DNA of 64,000 nucleotides from Chelatococcus caeni (GTDB taxonomy: Bacteria; Pseudomonadota; Alphaproteobacteria; Rhizobiales; Beijerinckiaceae), in NCBI RefSeq assembly GCF_014196925.1, contig NZ_JACIEN010000005.1:186001-250000 (forward strand). The letters are read 5' to 3'. Positions 54,329-62,654 of this stretch are shown piece by piece. Each line of letters starts with the position of its first letter. The stretch's first letter is position 1. The notes under the pieces were generated by a model, which ran no database searches, was not told the origin of the DNA, and was given only the letters and a program-made list of their open reading frames with translations. Position numbers and translations under genes: made by a program.

Positions 54329-55446
54329 GGCACGAAGGCCGCGTTGTCCGCGTCCCAGCCCGCCGTGACCGGCTCGCCGAGCCGCGGCACGGGCTCGCCC
54401 GGCCACAGCCGCAGGATCGCCTGCGTGCCGGCGCCGAGGTCGGCGATGACGCGGGTCTCGGACCCGGCATAGACCACCTCGGTCACGGTGCCGGTGATGC
54501 TGTTGGCGGCACCGGCGCCGACGCGCAGGTGCTCCGGGCGCACCACGAGCGCGCCGCCCTTTCCGCTCGCCGTCACCGCCTCCGGCAGGACAAAGAGGCC
54601 GTGCGGCGTCGACAGCCGCGGCCTGCCGTCGCCATGGACGAACTCGCCGCGGAAGATGTTGGAGATGCCGATGAAATCGGCGGCGAAGGCGGTGCGCGGG
54701 CGCATGTAGATGTCGTGCGGGGCGCCGATCTGCTCGATGCGCGCGTGGTTCATCAGGCAGATGCGGTCCGACATGGCGAGCGCTTCTTCCTGGTCGTGCG
54801 TGACGTAGATGATCGTCGTGCCCGTCTCGCGGTGCAGGCGCTTGATCTCGATCTGCATGTGGTCGCGCAGCTTCTTGTCGAGGGCGCCGAGCGGCTCGTC
54901 CATGAGGATGATCGAGGGCTGGTAGACGAAGCAGCGGGCGAGGGCGACGCGCTGCTGCTGGCCGCCGGACAGCGCCCGCGGGAAGCGGTCGGCGAGATGG
55001 CCGAGATGCACCATGTCGAGCGCGTCCTTGACGCGCCGGCCGAGCTCGCCGGGCGCGCAGCCGCGCATCTTGAGCGGGAAGGCCACGTTCTCCGCCACCG
55101 TCAGGTGCGGGAACAGCGCATAGTGCTGGAAGACGAGGCCGATGTCGCGCTGGTGCACGGGCGTGTCCGACTGGTCGACGCCGTCGATGAAGAGCCGCCC
55201 GCTCGAGCGATCGACGAGGCCGCAGACGAGCTGCAGCAGGGTCGTCTTGCCCGAGCCGGAGGGGCCAAGAAGGGTCAGGAACTCGCCCTTCTCGACCGCG
55301 AGCTGCGTCGGCTCCAGCGCCGTGACCTGCCCGTACTGCTTGGACAGGCCGTCGACGAGGAGCTTCGGCGGCATGCCGTCGGCATGGGGCATCGGCTGGG
55401 GCGCCGAATGGGTCGTCGTGGAGTGGGTCGTCTCTGTCGCCGTCAC
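54325..55446 (-). CDS. ABC importer ATPase, PotA-like
   Basis: A 373-residue ATPase. Walker A GPSGSGKTT, signature LSGGQQQR, Walker B IILMDEPLGALDKK and YVTHDQEEALAMSD are intact, and a C-terminal TOBE domain is present. GTG 55446 is preceded by GGGAGG with five bases between; the ATG at 55500 would place the intercistronic hairpin in coding sequence and is rejected. The first 40 residues are Thr/His-rich and low in complexity. Confidence 0.9.
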   Translation of the reverse strand: MTATETTHSTTTHSAPQPMPHADGMPPKLLVDGLSKQYGQVTALEPTQLAVEKGEFLTLLGPSGSGKTTLLQLVCGLVDRSSGRLFIDGVDQSDTPVHQRDIGLVFQHYALFPHLTVAENVAFPLKMRGCAPGELGRRVKDALDMVHLGHLADRFPRALSGGQQQRVALARCFVYQPSIILMDEPLGALDKKLRDHMQIEIKRLHRETGTTIIYVTHDQEEALAMSDRICLMNHARIEQIGAPHDIYMRPRTAFAADFIGISNIFRGEFVHGDGRPRLSTPHGLFVLPEAVTASGKGGALVVRPEHLRVGAGAANSITGTVTEVVYAGSETRVIADLGAGTQAILRLWPGEPVPRLGEPVTAGWDADNAAFVP

Positions 55447-55460
55447 GGCAACCTCCCGAT

Positions 55461-55492
55461 GCGTGCTCCGGCCATGGTAGACCGGGGCACGC
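55461..55492 (-). other. intercistronic hairpin between binding protein and ATPase
   Basis: GCGTGC-CCGG type arms (55461-55471 and 55482-55492) pair with one mismatch around a ten-base loop, directly upstream of the ATPase ribosome site. It matches the hairpins that follow the other binding-protein genes in the window. Confidence 0.5.
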
Positions 55493-55538
55493 GCTCGCAT
55501 TCAGGAACTTCGTGTCGCGCGCCGGGGCGCAGCGTGCC

Positions 55539-56606
55539 TCAGGCCAGCAACCAGCTGTTGAAGCGCTCGGTCACGGCCGCCCGGTTGGCGCTCCACCAGT
55601 CCTCGTTGGCCACGGTCATGCGGCTCAGGTTCGACGGCGAGGTCGGCAGGGCCGAGGCGCGCGCGTCGGGGATCGTCTTGTAGGCGTCGAGGTTGGTCGG
55701 CCCATAGGCGAGAATCTCGGTGAAGATCGCCTGCTGGGCGGCCTCGGCGCAGAAGCGCACGAACTGGCGGGCCGCGTCGGCGCGCGGGCAGCCCTTGGGG
55801 ATGCCCCAGCCCTCGATCGAGTAGAGGCCCTGGTTCCAGACGATCTTCGCCGGGGCGCCGCCGTCGATCGCCGCCTGGAAACGCGCGTTCCAGCCGGAGA
55901 TGAGGTCGACCTCGCCGCTCTGGAGGAGCTGCGTCGACTGGGCGCCGCCGGTCCACCACACGTCGATGTGCGACTTGATCTCGTCGAGCTTCTTGAAGGC
56001 GCGGTCGATGTCGAGCGGGTAGAGCTTGTCGAGGGCCACCCCGTCGGCGAGCAGCGCCTGCTCCAGCGTGTCGATGGGGTTCTTGCGCAGAGCGCGGCGG
56101 CCGGGAAACTTCTCGACGTCCCAGAAGTCGGCCCAGCTCTGCGGCTCCGCCTTCATGCGGTCGGTGCGATAGGCGAAGACGGTGGAATAGACGTCCGTGC
56201 CCATCCACACGGGTGAAATGGCGAGCGGCATCAGGCCCGGCACGTCGGCCTGCGTGAAGCCGATGGGCTCGAGCAGGTTCTGTTTCGTCAGGATGTCGCG
56301 GGCCGACAGCGTCAGCGTGCACACGTCCCAGGTGTAGGAGCCGGTATCGACGATGGCCTTGAACTGGGCCGTCGGCTCGGCCTCGCGCGCCACGTTGACG
56401 ATGCGGATGCCTGTCTTCTGCTCGAAGGGATCGTAGAAGGCCTTGCGGAAGGCCGGGCTGAAGGGACCGCCGGGGTCGGCGACCGTGATCTGGGTCGCTG
56501 CCGCGGCGCGGCCGACGAGCGCCGGCATCGCGAGGGCGGCGAGGCTGGCGCCGGCGCCAGCCTTCAAGAGGCTGCGGCGGTTGAGGAACATCTTGTCTTT
56601 GTTCAT
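55539..56606 (-). CDS. ABC importer binding protein, polyamine-type, Tat-exported
   Basis: A 355-residue extracellular solute-binding protein of the PotD/AfuA-like family 1. Its N-terminus has a twin-arginine signal (NRRSLLKAGAGASLAAL), an uncommon export route for this family that implies folding before export. DPGGPFSPAFRKAFYDPFEQ and SWADFWDVEKFPGRRALR are family segments. GGAGG precedes ATG 56606. The ligand is unknown but should be what the CoA ligase and crotonase act on. Confidence 0.9.
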   Translation of the reverse strand: MNKDKMFLNRRSLLKAGAGASLAALAMPALVGRAAAATQITVADPGGPFSPAFRKAFYDPFEQKTGIRIVNVAREAEPTAQFKAIVDTGSYTWDVCTLTLSARDILTKQNLLEPIGFTQADVPGLMPLAISPVWMGTDVYSTVFAYRTDRMKAEPQSWADFWDVEKFPGRRALRKNPIDTLEQALLADGVALDKLYPLDIDRAFKKLDEIKSHIDVWWTGGAQSTQLLQSGEVDLISGWNARFQAAIDGGAPAKIVWNQGLYSIEGWGIPKGCPRADAARQFVRFCAEAAQQAIFTEILAYGPTNLDAYKTIPDARASALPTSPSNLSRMTVANEDWWSANRAAVTERFNSWLLA

Positions 56607-56668
56607 GTCTGGCCTCCTGCAGGCGCGGTGCCTGCCTTTCCCCTCTGGTGTGAACGGGCGGTGGGGGT

Positions 56669-57439
56669 TCAGCCCCTTCTCGCCGCCCGGCTGGCGAGAA
56701 ACTGCTCCATCATCCGCGCCGGCTCGCCCGACGCGTAGGCCTCGCGCTGGATGCGCACGCCGGCGGACAATGCGTCGCGGAAGCCCGCCTCCGTCATCTC
56801 GCGGAAGCGCTGGCGGTCGAGGCGCATGGCGGTCGGCGGCTTTTCGGCGAGATGCCCGGCGAGGGCGAGCGCCTCCTCCATGACCTTGTCCTGCGGGACG
56901 AGGCGGCTGAGGACGCCGATGCGGTAGCATTCCTCGGCATCCATCATGCGGCCGGTGAGCGTGAGGTCGATGGTGTGCGCAAGGCCGATGATCTCGCGCA
57001 TGATCCACGGCCCGGTGGTGCTGGCGATACCGGAATTGATCTCCGGCTGGCCCATCTTGACCCCCGGATGGCCGATGCGCAGATCGCACAGCAGCGCCAC
57101 CTGGAAGGCCGAGCCGGCGGCCACGCCGTTGACGGCGGCGATGATCGGCTTCGACAGCGAACGGATGCGGTCGTAGAGCCGCTCCCATTCGCCGACCCAG
57201 GCCTCGGCCCGGTTCGCGTCGAAGGTCTTCGTCTCGTTGAGGTCCTGACCGGCGCCGAAAGCCCGCTCGCCCGCCCCGGTGAGGATGATCGCGCGGACGG
57301 CAGCATCGTCCTCCATCGCATCCAGCGCCTCGACGAGCGCGACACGCATGGCCGAATTCCAGGCGTTGAGCACCTGGGGGCGGTTCAGCGTGACGATGCC
57401 GACGTTCCCCCGTTTCTCTCTGAGCACGAACTCCGACAT
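56669..57439 (-). CDS. crotonase-fold enzyme (enoyl-CoA hydratase/isomerase family)
   Basis: A 256-residue crotonase with the oxyanion-hole region AFGAGQDLNE and NGVAAGSAFQVAL. Of the two glutamates used by classical hydratases, the second is kept (Glu133 in GQPEIN) but the first is Gln113, exactly 20 residues earlier. That makes ordinary enoyl-CoA hydration doubtful and points to isomerisation, decarboxylation or another crotonase reaction. AAAGGG precedes ATG 57439. It is divergent from an IclR gene across a region with a clear palindrome and starts the minus-strand importer/ligase group. Confidence 0.88.
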   Translation of the reverse strand: MSEFVLREKRGNVGIVTLNRPQVLNAWNSAMRVALVEALDAMEDDAAVRAIILTGAGERAFGAGQDLNETKTFDANRAEAWVGEWERLYDRIRSLSKPIIAAVNGVAAGSAFQVALLCDLRIGHPGVKMGQPEINSGIASTTGPWIMREIIGLAHTIDLTLTGRMMDAEECYRIGVLSRLVPQDKVMEEALALAGHLAEKPPTAMRLDRQRFREMTEAGFRDALSAGVRIQREAYASGEPARMMEQFLASRAARRG

Positions 57440-57464
57440 CGTCAACCCTTTGTCATTGATATGT

Positions 57465-57483
57465 TTTATTGACATGCAATAAA
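57465..57483. promoter_or_regulatory. candidate IclR operator
   Basis: TTTATTG-ACATG-CAATAAA is a perfect 7-bp inverted repeat with a five-base centre, in an AT-rich block between the divergent crotonase and IclR genes. It contains TTGACA (57469-57474), a consensus -35 for the plus strand. An IclR-family operator is the simplest reading. Confidence 0.6.
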
Positions 57484-57564
57484 GTCTATTGAATGTTCAT
57501 CGAACGAATTGGCCTTGTCAACGGCATTTGTGAAATTGGTTGCGATTCGACGGGAGTGGCGAAG

Positions 57565-58383
57565 ATGGCGGACACGAGCGCGGCGGCGCCGGCAAAGCGG
57601 GGCAGGGCGGGGAACGGCCGAGAGAAGGGTGGCGACACCCTCATGGTGATGTCGGTGGAGAAGGCCTTCCGCGTGCTCGAGGCGTTCGGCGGCCAGCGCC
57701 AGACCATGAGCCTGTCGCAGGTCGCGGCGGCGACGGACATGGACGTCAGCGCCGCCCAGCGCTTCACCCACACGCTCACGCGCCTCGGCTACCTGCGCAA
57801 GGACCCGGAGACGAAGCGCTTCGAGCTGACGCCGAAGAGCCTCGACCTCGGCTACCACTTCCTGCGCGGCAACCGCCTCATCGAGCGGGCGATGCCCTAT
57901 CTCATGCATCTCAGCAAGGAGACGGAGGAGACGGTCAACCTCACGGTGCTCGACGATACGCACATCATCTTCGTCTCGCGCTTCATGAGCCGGCACATGC
58001 TCAACACCGACGTGATCATCGGCACGCGCATGCCGGCCTATTGCACCGCGCCGGGCATCGCCATGCTGTCGTGCCTGCCGGAGGCGGAGGCGCTCGCCAT
58101 CATCGACCGGTCGGATCTCAAGCCCCACACGGCCCACACCACCTTCCAGCGCGAGGAGCTTGCCGCCAAGCTCCGGCTGTCGGCCGAGCGCGGCTTCGCC
58201 ACCGCCTTCAGCGAGTTCTACAACGGCGATGCCTCCGTCGCGGCGGCCATCCTCGATGAGCACGGCCGGCCGGAGGGCGCCATCAACATCGCCGTGTCCT
58301 ACGCCCGCTATACGCAGGAGGAGGTCATCGAGCGCTTCAGCTCCCTCGTCGTCGCCGCCGCGCGCGCTGTCTCGCGCAACTGA
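57565..58383 (+). CDS. IclR-family regulator
   Basis: A 272-residue IclR regulator with N-terminal winged helix (VEKAFRVLEAFGGQRQTMSL, SAAQRFTHTLTRLGYLRK) and the C-terminal effector domain (ISVA-type GAINIAVSYARYTQE). ATG 57565 lies behind GGGAG; the open frame starts at 57493 but that part shows no family features. It sits between the divergent crotonase/importer genes and the flavoprotein operon, and could control both. The effector is probably the imported acid. Confidence 0.9.
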   Translation: MADTSAAAPAKRGRAGNGREKGGDTLMVMSVEKAFRVLEAFGGQRQTMSLSQVAAATDMDVSAAQRFTHTLTRLGYLRKDPETKRFELTPKSLDLGYHFLRGNRLIERAMPYLMHLSKETEETVNLTVLDDTHIIFVSRFMSRHMLNTDVIIGTRMPAYCTAPGIAMLSCLPEAEALAIIDRSDLKPHTAHTTFQREELAAKLRLSAERGFATAFSEFYNGDASVAAAILDEHGRPEGAINIAVSYARYTQEEVIERFSSLVVAAARAVSRN

Positions 58384-58420
58384 CCAGGCGGGCCTTGACA
58401 GGCCGGCGCGATAGGCCTCG

Positions 58421-58470
58421 TATAGATAATAAGAATTATTGCAATACGATAATAACTATAGGGGAATATC
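58421..58470 (+). promoter_or_regulatory. AT-rich promoter/operator of the flavoprotein operon
   Basis: GATAATAA occurs at 58425-58432 and 58449-58456, 24 bases apart, inside an outer inverted pair TATAG/CTATA. TTGACA at 58395-58400 is a possible -35 but spacing to the nearest -10-like TATAGA (58421) is long. The block is far more AT-rich than its surroundings, fitting a promoter with an activator or repressor site. Confidence 0.45.
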
Positions 58471-58474
58471 GGCC

Positions 58475-58825
58475 ATGGCAGGCGGCGACAATGGCGCCAG
58501 CGCGGCGGGAGAGGGGCGCTTCGTACAGGCGGTGCCGCGCGAGGCCGAGCGGGTGCGCTTCACCATCGACGGCAAGAGCGCGGAGGCGCAGGCCGGCGAC
58601 AGCCTTCTCGCCGCCATCCTCGTTCAACGGCCTGTCCTGCGCCGGCACGAGTTCGACGGCGGCGAGCGTGCCGGCTTCTGCCTCATGGGCGCCTGCCAGG
58701 ATTGCTGGGTGTGGAGCGAGGCCGGCGAGCGTCTGCGCGCCTGCACCACCCCGGTCGCGGCGGGCATGGCGATCGTGACCGAGCCGCCGGCGGAGCGCTT
58801 CGCCCATGGCCGAGCTCATGGCTGA
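58475..58825 (+). CDS. small (2Fe-2S)-binding subunit of an amino-acid dehydrogenase
   Basis: A 116-residue ferredoxin-like subunit of the type found in HcnA, in octopine/nopaline oxidases and in heteromeric hydroxyproline dehydrogenases. Cysteines cluster in GFCLMGACQDCWVWSE and RACTTPV, giving a [2Fe-2S] site. GGGGAA lies before ATG 58475. Its 3' end overlaps the next gene by 20 bases. It passes electrons from the flavoproteins encoded downstream, probably to the respiratory chain. Confidence 0.88.
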   Translation: MAGGDNGASAAGEGRFVQAVPREAERVRFTIDGKSAEAQAGDSLLAAILVQRPVLRRHEFDGGERAGFCLMGACQDCWVWSEAGERLRACTTPVAAGMAIVTEPPAERFAHGRAHG

Positions 58826-60185
58826 GGTCGTCATCGTCGGGGCCGGTCCGGCCGGCATCCGGGCGGCGGGCATCCTCGCGGCGCAGGGCCTCCGGCCGAT
58901 CCTCGTCGACGAGGGCCGCCAGGCCGGCGGGCAGGGCTACCGCCGCCCCTCGCCGGGCCTTGCCCTCGACATGGATACCCTCATGGGCACCGAGGCGGGG
59001 AAATACAAAGCCCTGCACGCCGATTTCGCCGCCCTCCTAAATCGGATCGACTACCGGCCGCGTACGCTCGTCTGGGGCATCGAGGACCGGCGGCTCCACT
59101 GCGTCCGCGACGGCCGCCAGACGACCATCGCCTTCGATGCGCTCATCGTCGCCACCGGCGCCATGGATCGCATCGCACCACTGCCGGGCTGGATCCTGCC
59201 AGGCGTCTTCACCCTCGGCGGCGCCCAGGCCGTGCTGAAGGACCAGGGCTGCCTCGTCGGCCGGCGCGTCGCCTTTCTCGGCGCCTCGCCGCTCCTGTCG
59301 CTCGCGGCGCTGCAATACCGCAAGCTCGGCGCCGAGGTCGTGGCCGTCTGCGACACCTCATCCTTCCGCGACAAGATCGCGGCCCTGCCGCAGCTCGCCG
59401 CCGTGCCGCGCACGCTGGCGCGCGGCATCGCCTATCTGGCCGCCCTGAAGCGCGCCCGCGTGCCCCTGTTCGACGGTGTCACGCCGCTCGCGATCGAGGG
59501 GGAGGCGGGCGTGACGGCCCTGCGTTTCCGCGACGGGCGCGGGCACGAGCGGCGCATCGCCTGCGATGCGGTGGCGCTCGGCTACGGCCTCAAGCCCGAG
59601 ACCCAGCTCGCCGAGCTCGCCGGGGCGCGCTTCGCCTTCGATGCCCGCTTCCGACTATGGCTGCCGGTGACCGACGAGGACGGCCGGGCCGGCGAAGGGC
59701 TCTATCTGGCGGGCGACGGCGCGGCGATCGGCGGCGCCGATGCGGCGGAGGCGAGCGGTGCGCTCGCCGCGCTCGCCGTGCTCCATGATCTCGGTCTGCG
59801 ATCAGAACACGACGAGCGCCCCGCGCTGCGCCGCCGGCTCGCTCGCCTGCGCCGCTTCCAGCAGGGGTTGGCGCGGGCCTTCCGCTGGCCGGTTGCGGCG
59901 CTCGCCCGCCTTTCCGACGAGGTCGCCGTCTGCCGCTGCGAGCATGTGACGGCGGGCGACATCCGCCGGGCGATGGATGCCGACCTCGGCCCCGTCGACG
60001 TCAACCGCGTCAAGGCCATCACCCGCTGCGGCATGGGTCGTTGCCAAGGCCGCGTCTGCGGCCCGGCGCTGCAGGAAATCGCGGCCGCCCATGCCGGCCT
60101 GCCGGTCGAGGCGGTGGGCCGGCTGCGCGGCCAGGCACCGCTCAAGCCCGTTCCGCTCGGCATCCTCGAGGAGGAAGAGGCATGA
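58806..60185 (+). CDS. NAD(P)/FAD oxidoreductase subunit with C-terminal [2Fe-2S] domain
   Basis: A 459-residue flavoprotein of the HcnB / OoxA type. The FAD site is VVIVGAGPAGIRAAGILA, and a second Rossmann region includes RVAFLGASPLLSLAAL. Residues ~380-440 carry a BFD-like iron-sulfur domain with CRCEHVT and CGMGRCQGRVC. It forms a complex with the small ferredoxin and the DadA-like subunit, moving electrons away from the substrate flavin. Stop overlaps the next start by four bases. Confidence 0.9.
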   Translation: MAELMAEVVIVGAGPAGIRAAGILAAQGLRPILVDEGRQAGGQGYRRPSPGLALDMDTLMGTEAGKYKALHADFAALLNRIDYRPRTLVWGIEDRRLHCVRDGRQTTIAFDALIVATGAMDRIAPLPGWILPGVFTLGGAQAVLKDQGCLVGRRVAFLGASPLLSLAALQYRKLGAEVVAVCDTSSFRDKIAALPQLAAVPRTLARGIAYLAALKRARVPLFDGVTPLAIEGEAGVTALRFRDGRGHERRIACDAVALGYGLKPETQLAELAGARFAFDARFRLWLPVTDEDGRAGEGLYLAGDGAAIGGADAAEASGALAALAVLHDLGLRSEHDERPALRRRLARLRRFQQGLARAFRWPVAALARLSDEVAVCRCEHVTAGDIRRAMDADLGPVDVNRVKAITRCGMGRCQGRVCGPALQEIAAAHAGLPVEAVGRLRGQAPLKPVPLGILEEEEA

Positions 60186-61354
60186 CGATGCGCCGGACGG
60201 ATGTCGTCATCGTCGGTGGCGGGCTCATCGGCGCCTGGACGGCCTTCTTCCTCGCCCGGCGCGGCCGCAAGGTCGTGCTGGTCGAGAAAGGGGTAGTCGG
60301 CGCCCAGTCGAGCGGCACCAATTTCGGCAACCTGCGCCTGCAGGGCCGCTTTCCGGGGCAATATCCCCTGTCGCTGCGCGCGCAGGCGCTGTGGGAGGAC
60401 ATTGAGGAGCTCATCGGCGACCGCTGCGAATTCGACCCGAGCGGCCATCTCTACATCGCCTTCAATGACGCGGAACGCGAGAAGCTCGAGAAATACGCCG
60501 CCGTTTCCGAGAGCCACGGCCTCGCCATCGAGCATCTCGGCGCAGCCGACCTTGCCCGGCGCTATCCCTGGCTGAGCGGCAAGGCGGTGGCGGCCACATT
60601 CTCGCCGCGCGATGCCACCGCCAATCCGCGTCTCGTCACGCCTGCCGTGGCGCGTGCGGCCAAGGCGCTCGGCGTCGAGGTCGTGGAGCAGTGCACCGTG
60701 ATGCAGGCGCGCCGCGAGGCGGCGGGTTTCGTGCTGGAGACGGCGGACGGCCGGAGCTTCGGCTGCGACCATCTCGTCAATGCCGCCGGGGCCTGGGCGG
60801 GCGAGATCGCGCAAATGTTCGGCGAGGGCGCGCCGCTCTTTCCCGCCGGGCCGCCACAGTTCGTCACGGAGCCGTTCCCCTATTTCATCCGCCCCTCGGT
60901 GCAGGCGGTGGACGGCACGGTCATCTTCCGCCAGATCCCGCGCGGCAACGTCATCCTCGCCGGCTATCCGCGCACGGCGGCGGACCCGATCCGCAACCGC
61001 GCGCCCGTGCCGCCGGCGAAGACCCTCGCCGCCATGCGTCACCTGACGGCGGTGGTGCCGGCGCTGCGCGACTGCCACGTCATCCGCGTCTGGTCCGGCA
61101 TCGAGGGCTACCTGCCCGACATGATCCCGGTGATCGGGCCGAGCATGACGACGGACGGGCTCTTCCATGCCTTCGGCTTCTGCGGCCACGGCTTCCAGAT
61201 CGGCCCGGGCGTCGGGCTGTGCCTCAGCGAGATGATCTGCGACGGCAGCACCGAGACGCCGCTTGACCCCTTCTCCATCGCCCGCTTCCGCGGTGCCGTC
61301 GCGGAAGACGAGAAATTCCGGCGGGAGTTCGATCTTCCGGCCGCAGCCAGATGA
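60182..61354 (+). CDS. DadA/HcnC-like FAD-dependent amino-acid dehydrogenase subunit
   Basis: A 390-residue FAD enzyme of the DAO/DadA family. VVIVGGGLIGAWTAFFLA binds FAD; GTNFGNLRLQGRFPGQ and the C-terminal GFCGHGFQIGPGVG are typical of the substrate-oxidising subunit (HcnC, OoxB, hydroxyproline dehydrogenase). It removes two electrons from the amine or imino acid. ATG 60182 overlaps the previous stop; the longer frame is not credible. Confidence 0.9.
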   Translation: MTMRRTDVVIVGGGLIGAWTAFFLARRGRKVVLVEKGVVGAQSSGTNFGNLRLQGRFPGQYPLSLRAQALWEDIEELIGDRCEFDPSGHLYIAFNDAEREKLEKYAAVSESHGLAIEHLGAADLARRYPWLSGKAVAATFSPRDATANPRLVTPAVARAAKALGVEVVEQCTVMQARREAAGFVLETADGRSFGCDHLVNAAGAWAGEIAQMFGEGAPLFPAGPPQFVTEPFPYFIRPSVQAVDGTVIFRQIPRGNVILAGYPRTAADPIRNRAPVPPAKTLAAMRHLTAVVPALRDCHVIRVWSGIEGYLPDMIPVIGPSMTTDGLFHAFGFCGHGFQIGPGVGLCLSEMICDGSTETPLDPFSIARFRGAVAEDEKFRREFDLPAAAR

Positions 61355-61361
61355 GGGCGCC

Positions 61362-62642
61362 TTGAGCCAGCACGTCGTCGTCATCGGGGCCGGCCTCATG
61401 GGGGCGACGACGGCGCTCGCCTGCCTCGAACGCGGGCATCGCGTCACCATCCTCGATCCGGGCGAACCCGGCGGGGCGCAGGCGGCGAGCTACGGCAACG
61501 GCTGCTGGATCAACAACGGCGCGCTCATGCCCGTCTCGGTGCCGGGCCTGTGGCGGCAGGTGCCCGGCTACCTCATGGATCCGCTCGGCCCCTTCGCCAT
61601 CCGCTGGCGCTACCTGCCGCGGCTCCTGCCGTGGCTCGCGCGCTTCGTGCGGGCCGGCGCCACGCTTGCCAAGGTCGAGGCGACGGTGCGGGCACGCCGC
61701 CCGCTGCTCGACGGCACGGTGGCGAGCCACACGGCTCTCGCCGAGGCCGCCGGCGTGTCCGACCTCATCGTCAAGCGCGGCCTGCTCTACCTCTATCCGG
61801 ACCGTGCGCATTTCCTCTCCGAAGCGCTCGACTGGCGCATGCGGCGCGAGAACGGCATCGTCTGTCGCGAGCTCGACGAACAGGCGCTGCGCGCGCTCGA
61901 GCCGGGCATCGGCCCCGCCTATCGCTTCGGCGTGCATGTGCCCGAGGCAGGCTGCAACCTCACCGATCCCGGCGCCTATGTGGCGGCGCTGGTCGCCCAC
62001 GCGCGGAGCCTCGGCGCGCGCGTCGAGCGCTCGCGCGCGACAGGGTTCGCCCTGTCCGGCACGCGCCTTGCCGCCGTCATCACCGAGACAGGTGAGATCG
62101 CCTGCGACAAGGCGGTGATCGCGGCCGGCGCCTGGTCGGGGGCGCTCGCCCGCCAGGCGGGCGATGCCGTGTCGCTCGAGACGGAGCGCGGCTACCACGT
62201 CGTGGTGCGCGATCCGGAATATGTGCCCCGCCACCCGATCATGACGAGCGACGGCAAGATGGCGGTGACGATGACGCGGGCCGGCCTGCGGGCCGCCGGG
62301 CAGGTCGAGCTCGGCGGCCTCGCCGCGCCGCCGGATTGGCGCAGGGCCGACATCCAGCTCGCCTATCTCAACCGCGTCTTCCCGGCCCTGTCGGCGCGGC
62401 CGGACGAGGCGCGCCTGTCGCGCTGGATGGGCCATCGTCCCTCGACGCCGGACGGGCTGCCGAGCCTCGGCCGGGCCTCGGCCAGCCCCGACATCGTGCA
62501 CAATTTCGGCCACGGCCACACCGGCGTGTCGATGGCGCCGGCAAGCGCCCGCCTCGTCGCCGATCTCGTCGCCGGCCGGCCGCCGGCCATCGACCCCACC
62601 CCCTATGCGCCGCAGCGCTTCAGCCGCCGCCGTGGCGCCTGA
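61362..62642 (+). CDS. second DadA-like FAD-dependent dehydrogenase
   Basis: A 426-residue DAO-family flavoprotein, longer than and distinct from the one before it, resembling stand-alone D-amino-acid dehydrogenases. VVVIGAGLMGATTALACLE binds FAD, and FGHGHTGVSMAPAS is the C-terminal flavin-contact segment. No ATG fits; TTG at 61362 behind GAGGG is the best start. Two DadA-type proteins in one operon suggest two successive oxidations or two stereoisomers. Confidence 0.86.
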   Translation: MSQHVVVIGAGLMGATTALACLERGHRVTILDPGEPGGAQAASYGNGCWINNGALMPVSVPGLWRQVPGYLMDPLGPFAIRWRYLPRLLPWLARFVRAGATLAKVEATVRARRPLLDGTVASHTALAEAAGVSDLIVKRGLLYLYPDRAHFLSEALDWRMRRENGIVCRELDEQALRALEPGIGPAYRFGVHVPEAGCNLTDPGAYVAALVAHARSLGARVERSRATGFALSGTRLAAVITETGEIACDKAVIAAGAWSGALARQAGDAVSLETERGYHVVVRDPEYVPRHPIMTSDGKMAVTMTRAGLRAAGQVELGGLAAPPDWRRADIQLAYLNRVFPALSARPDEARLSRWMGHRPSTPDGLPSLGRASASPDIVHNFGHGHTGVSMAPASARLVADLVAGRPPAIDPTPYAPQRFSRRRGA

Positions 62643-62654
62643 CGAGGTGAAGGG

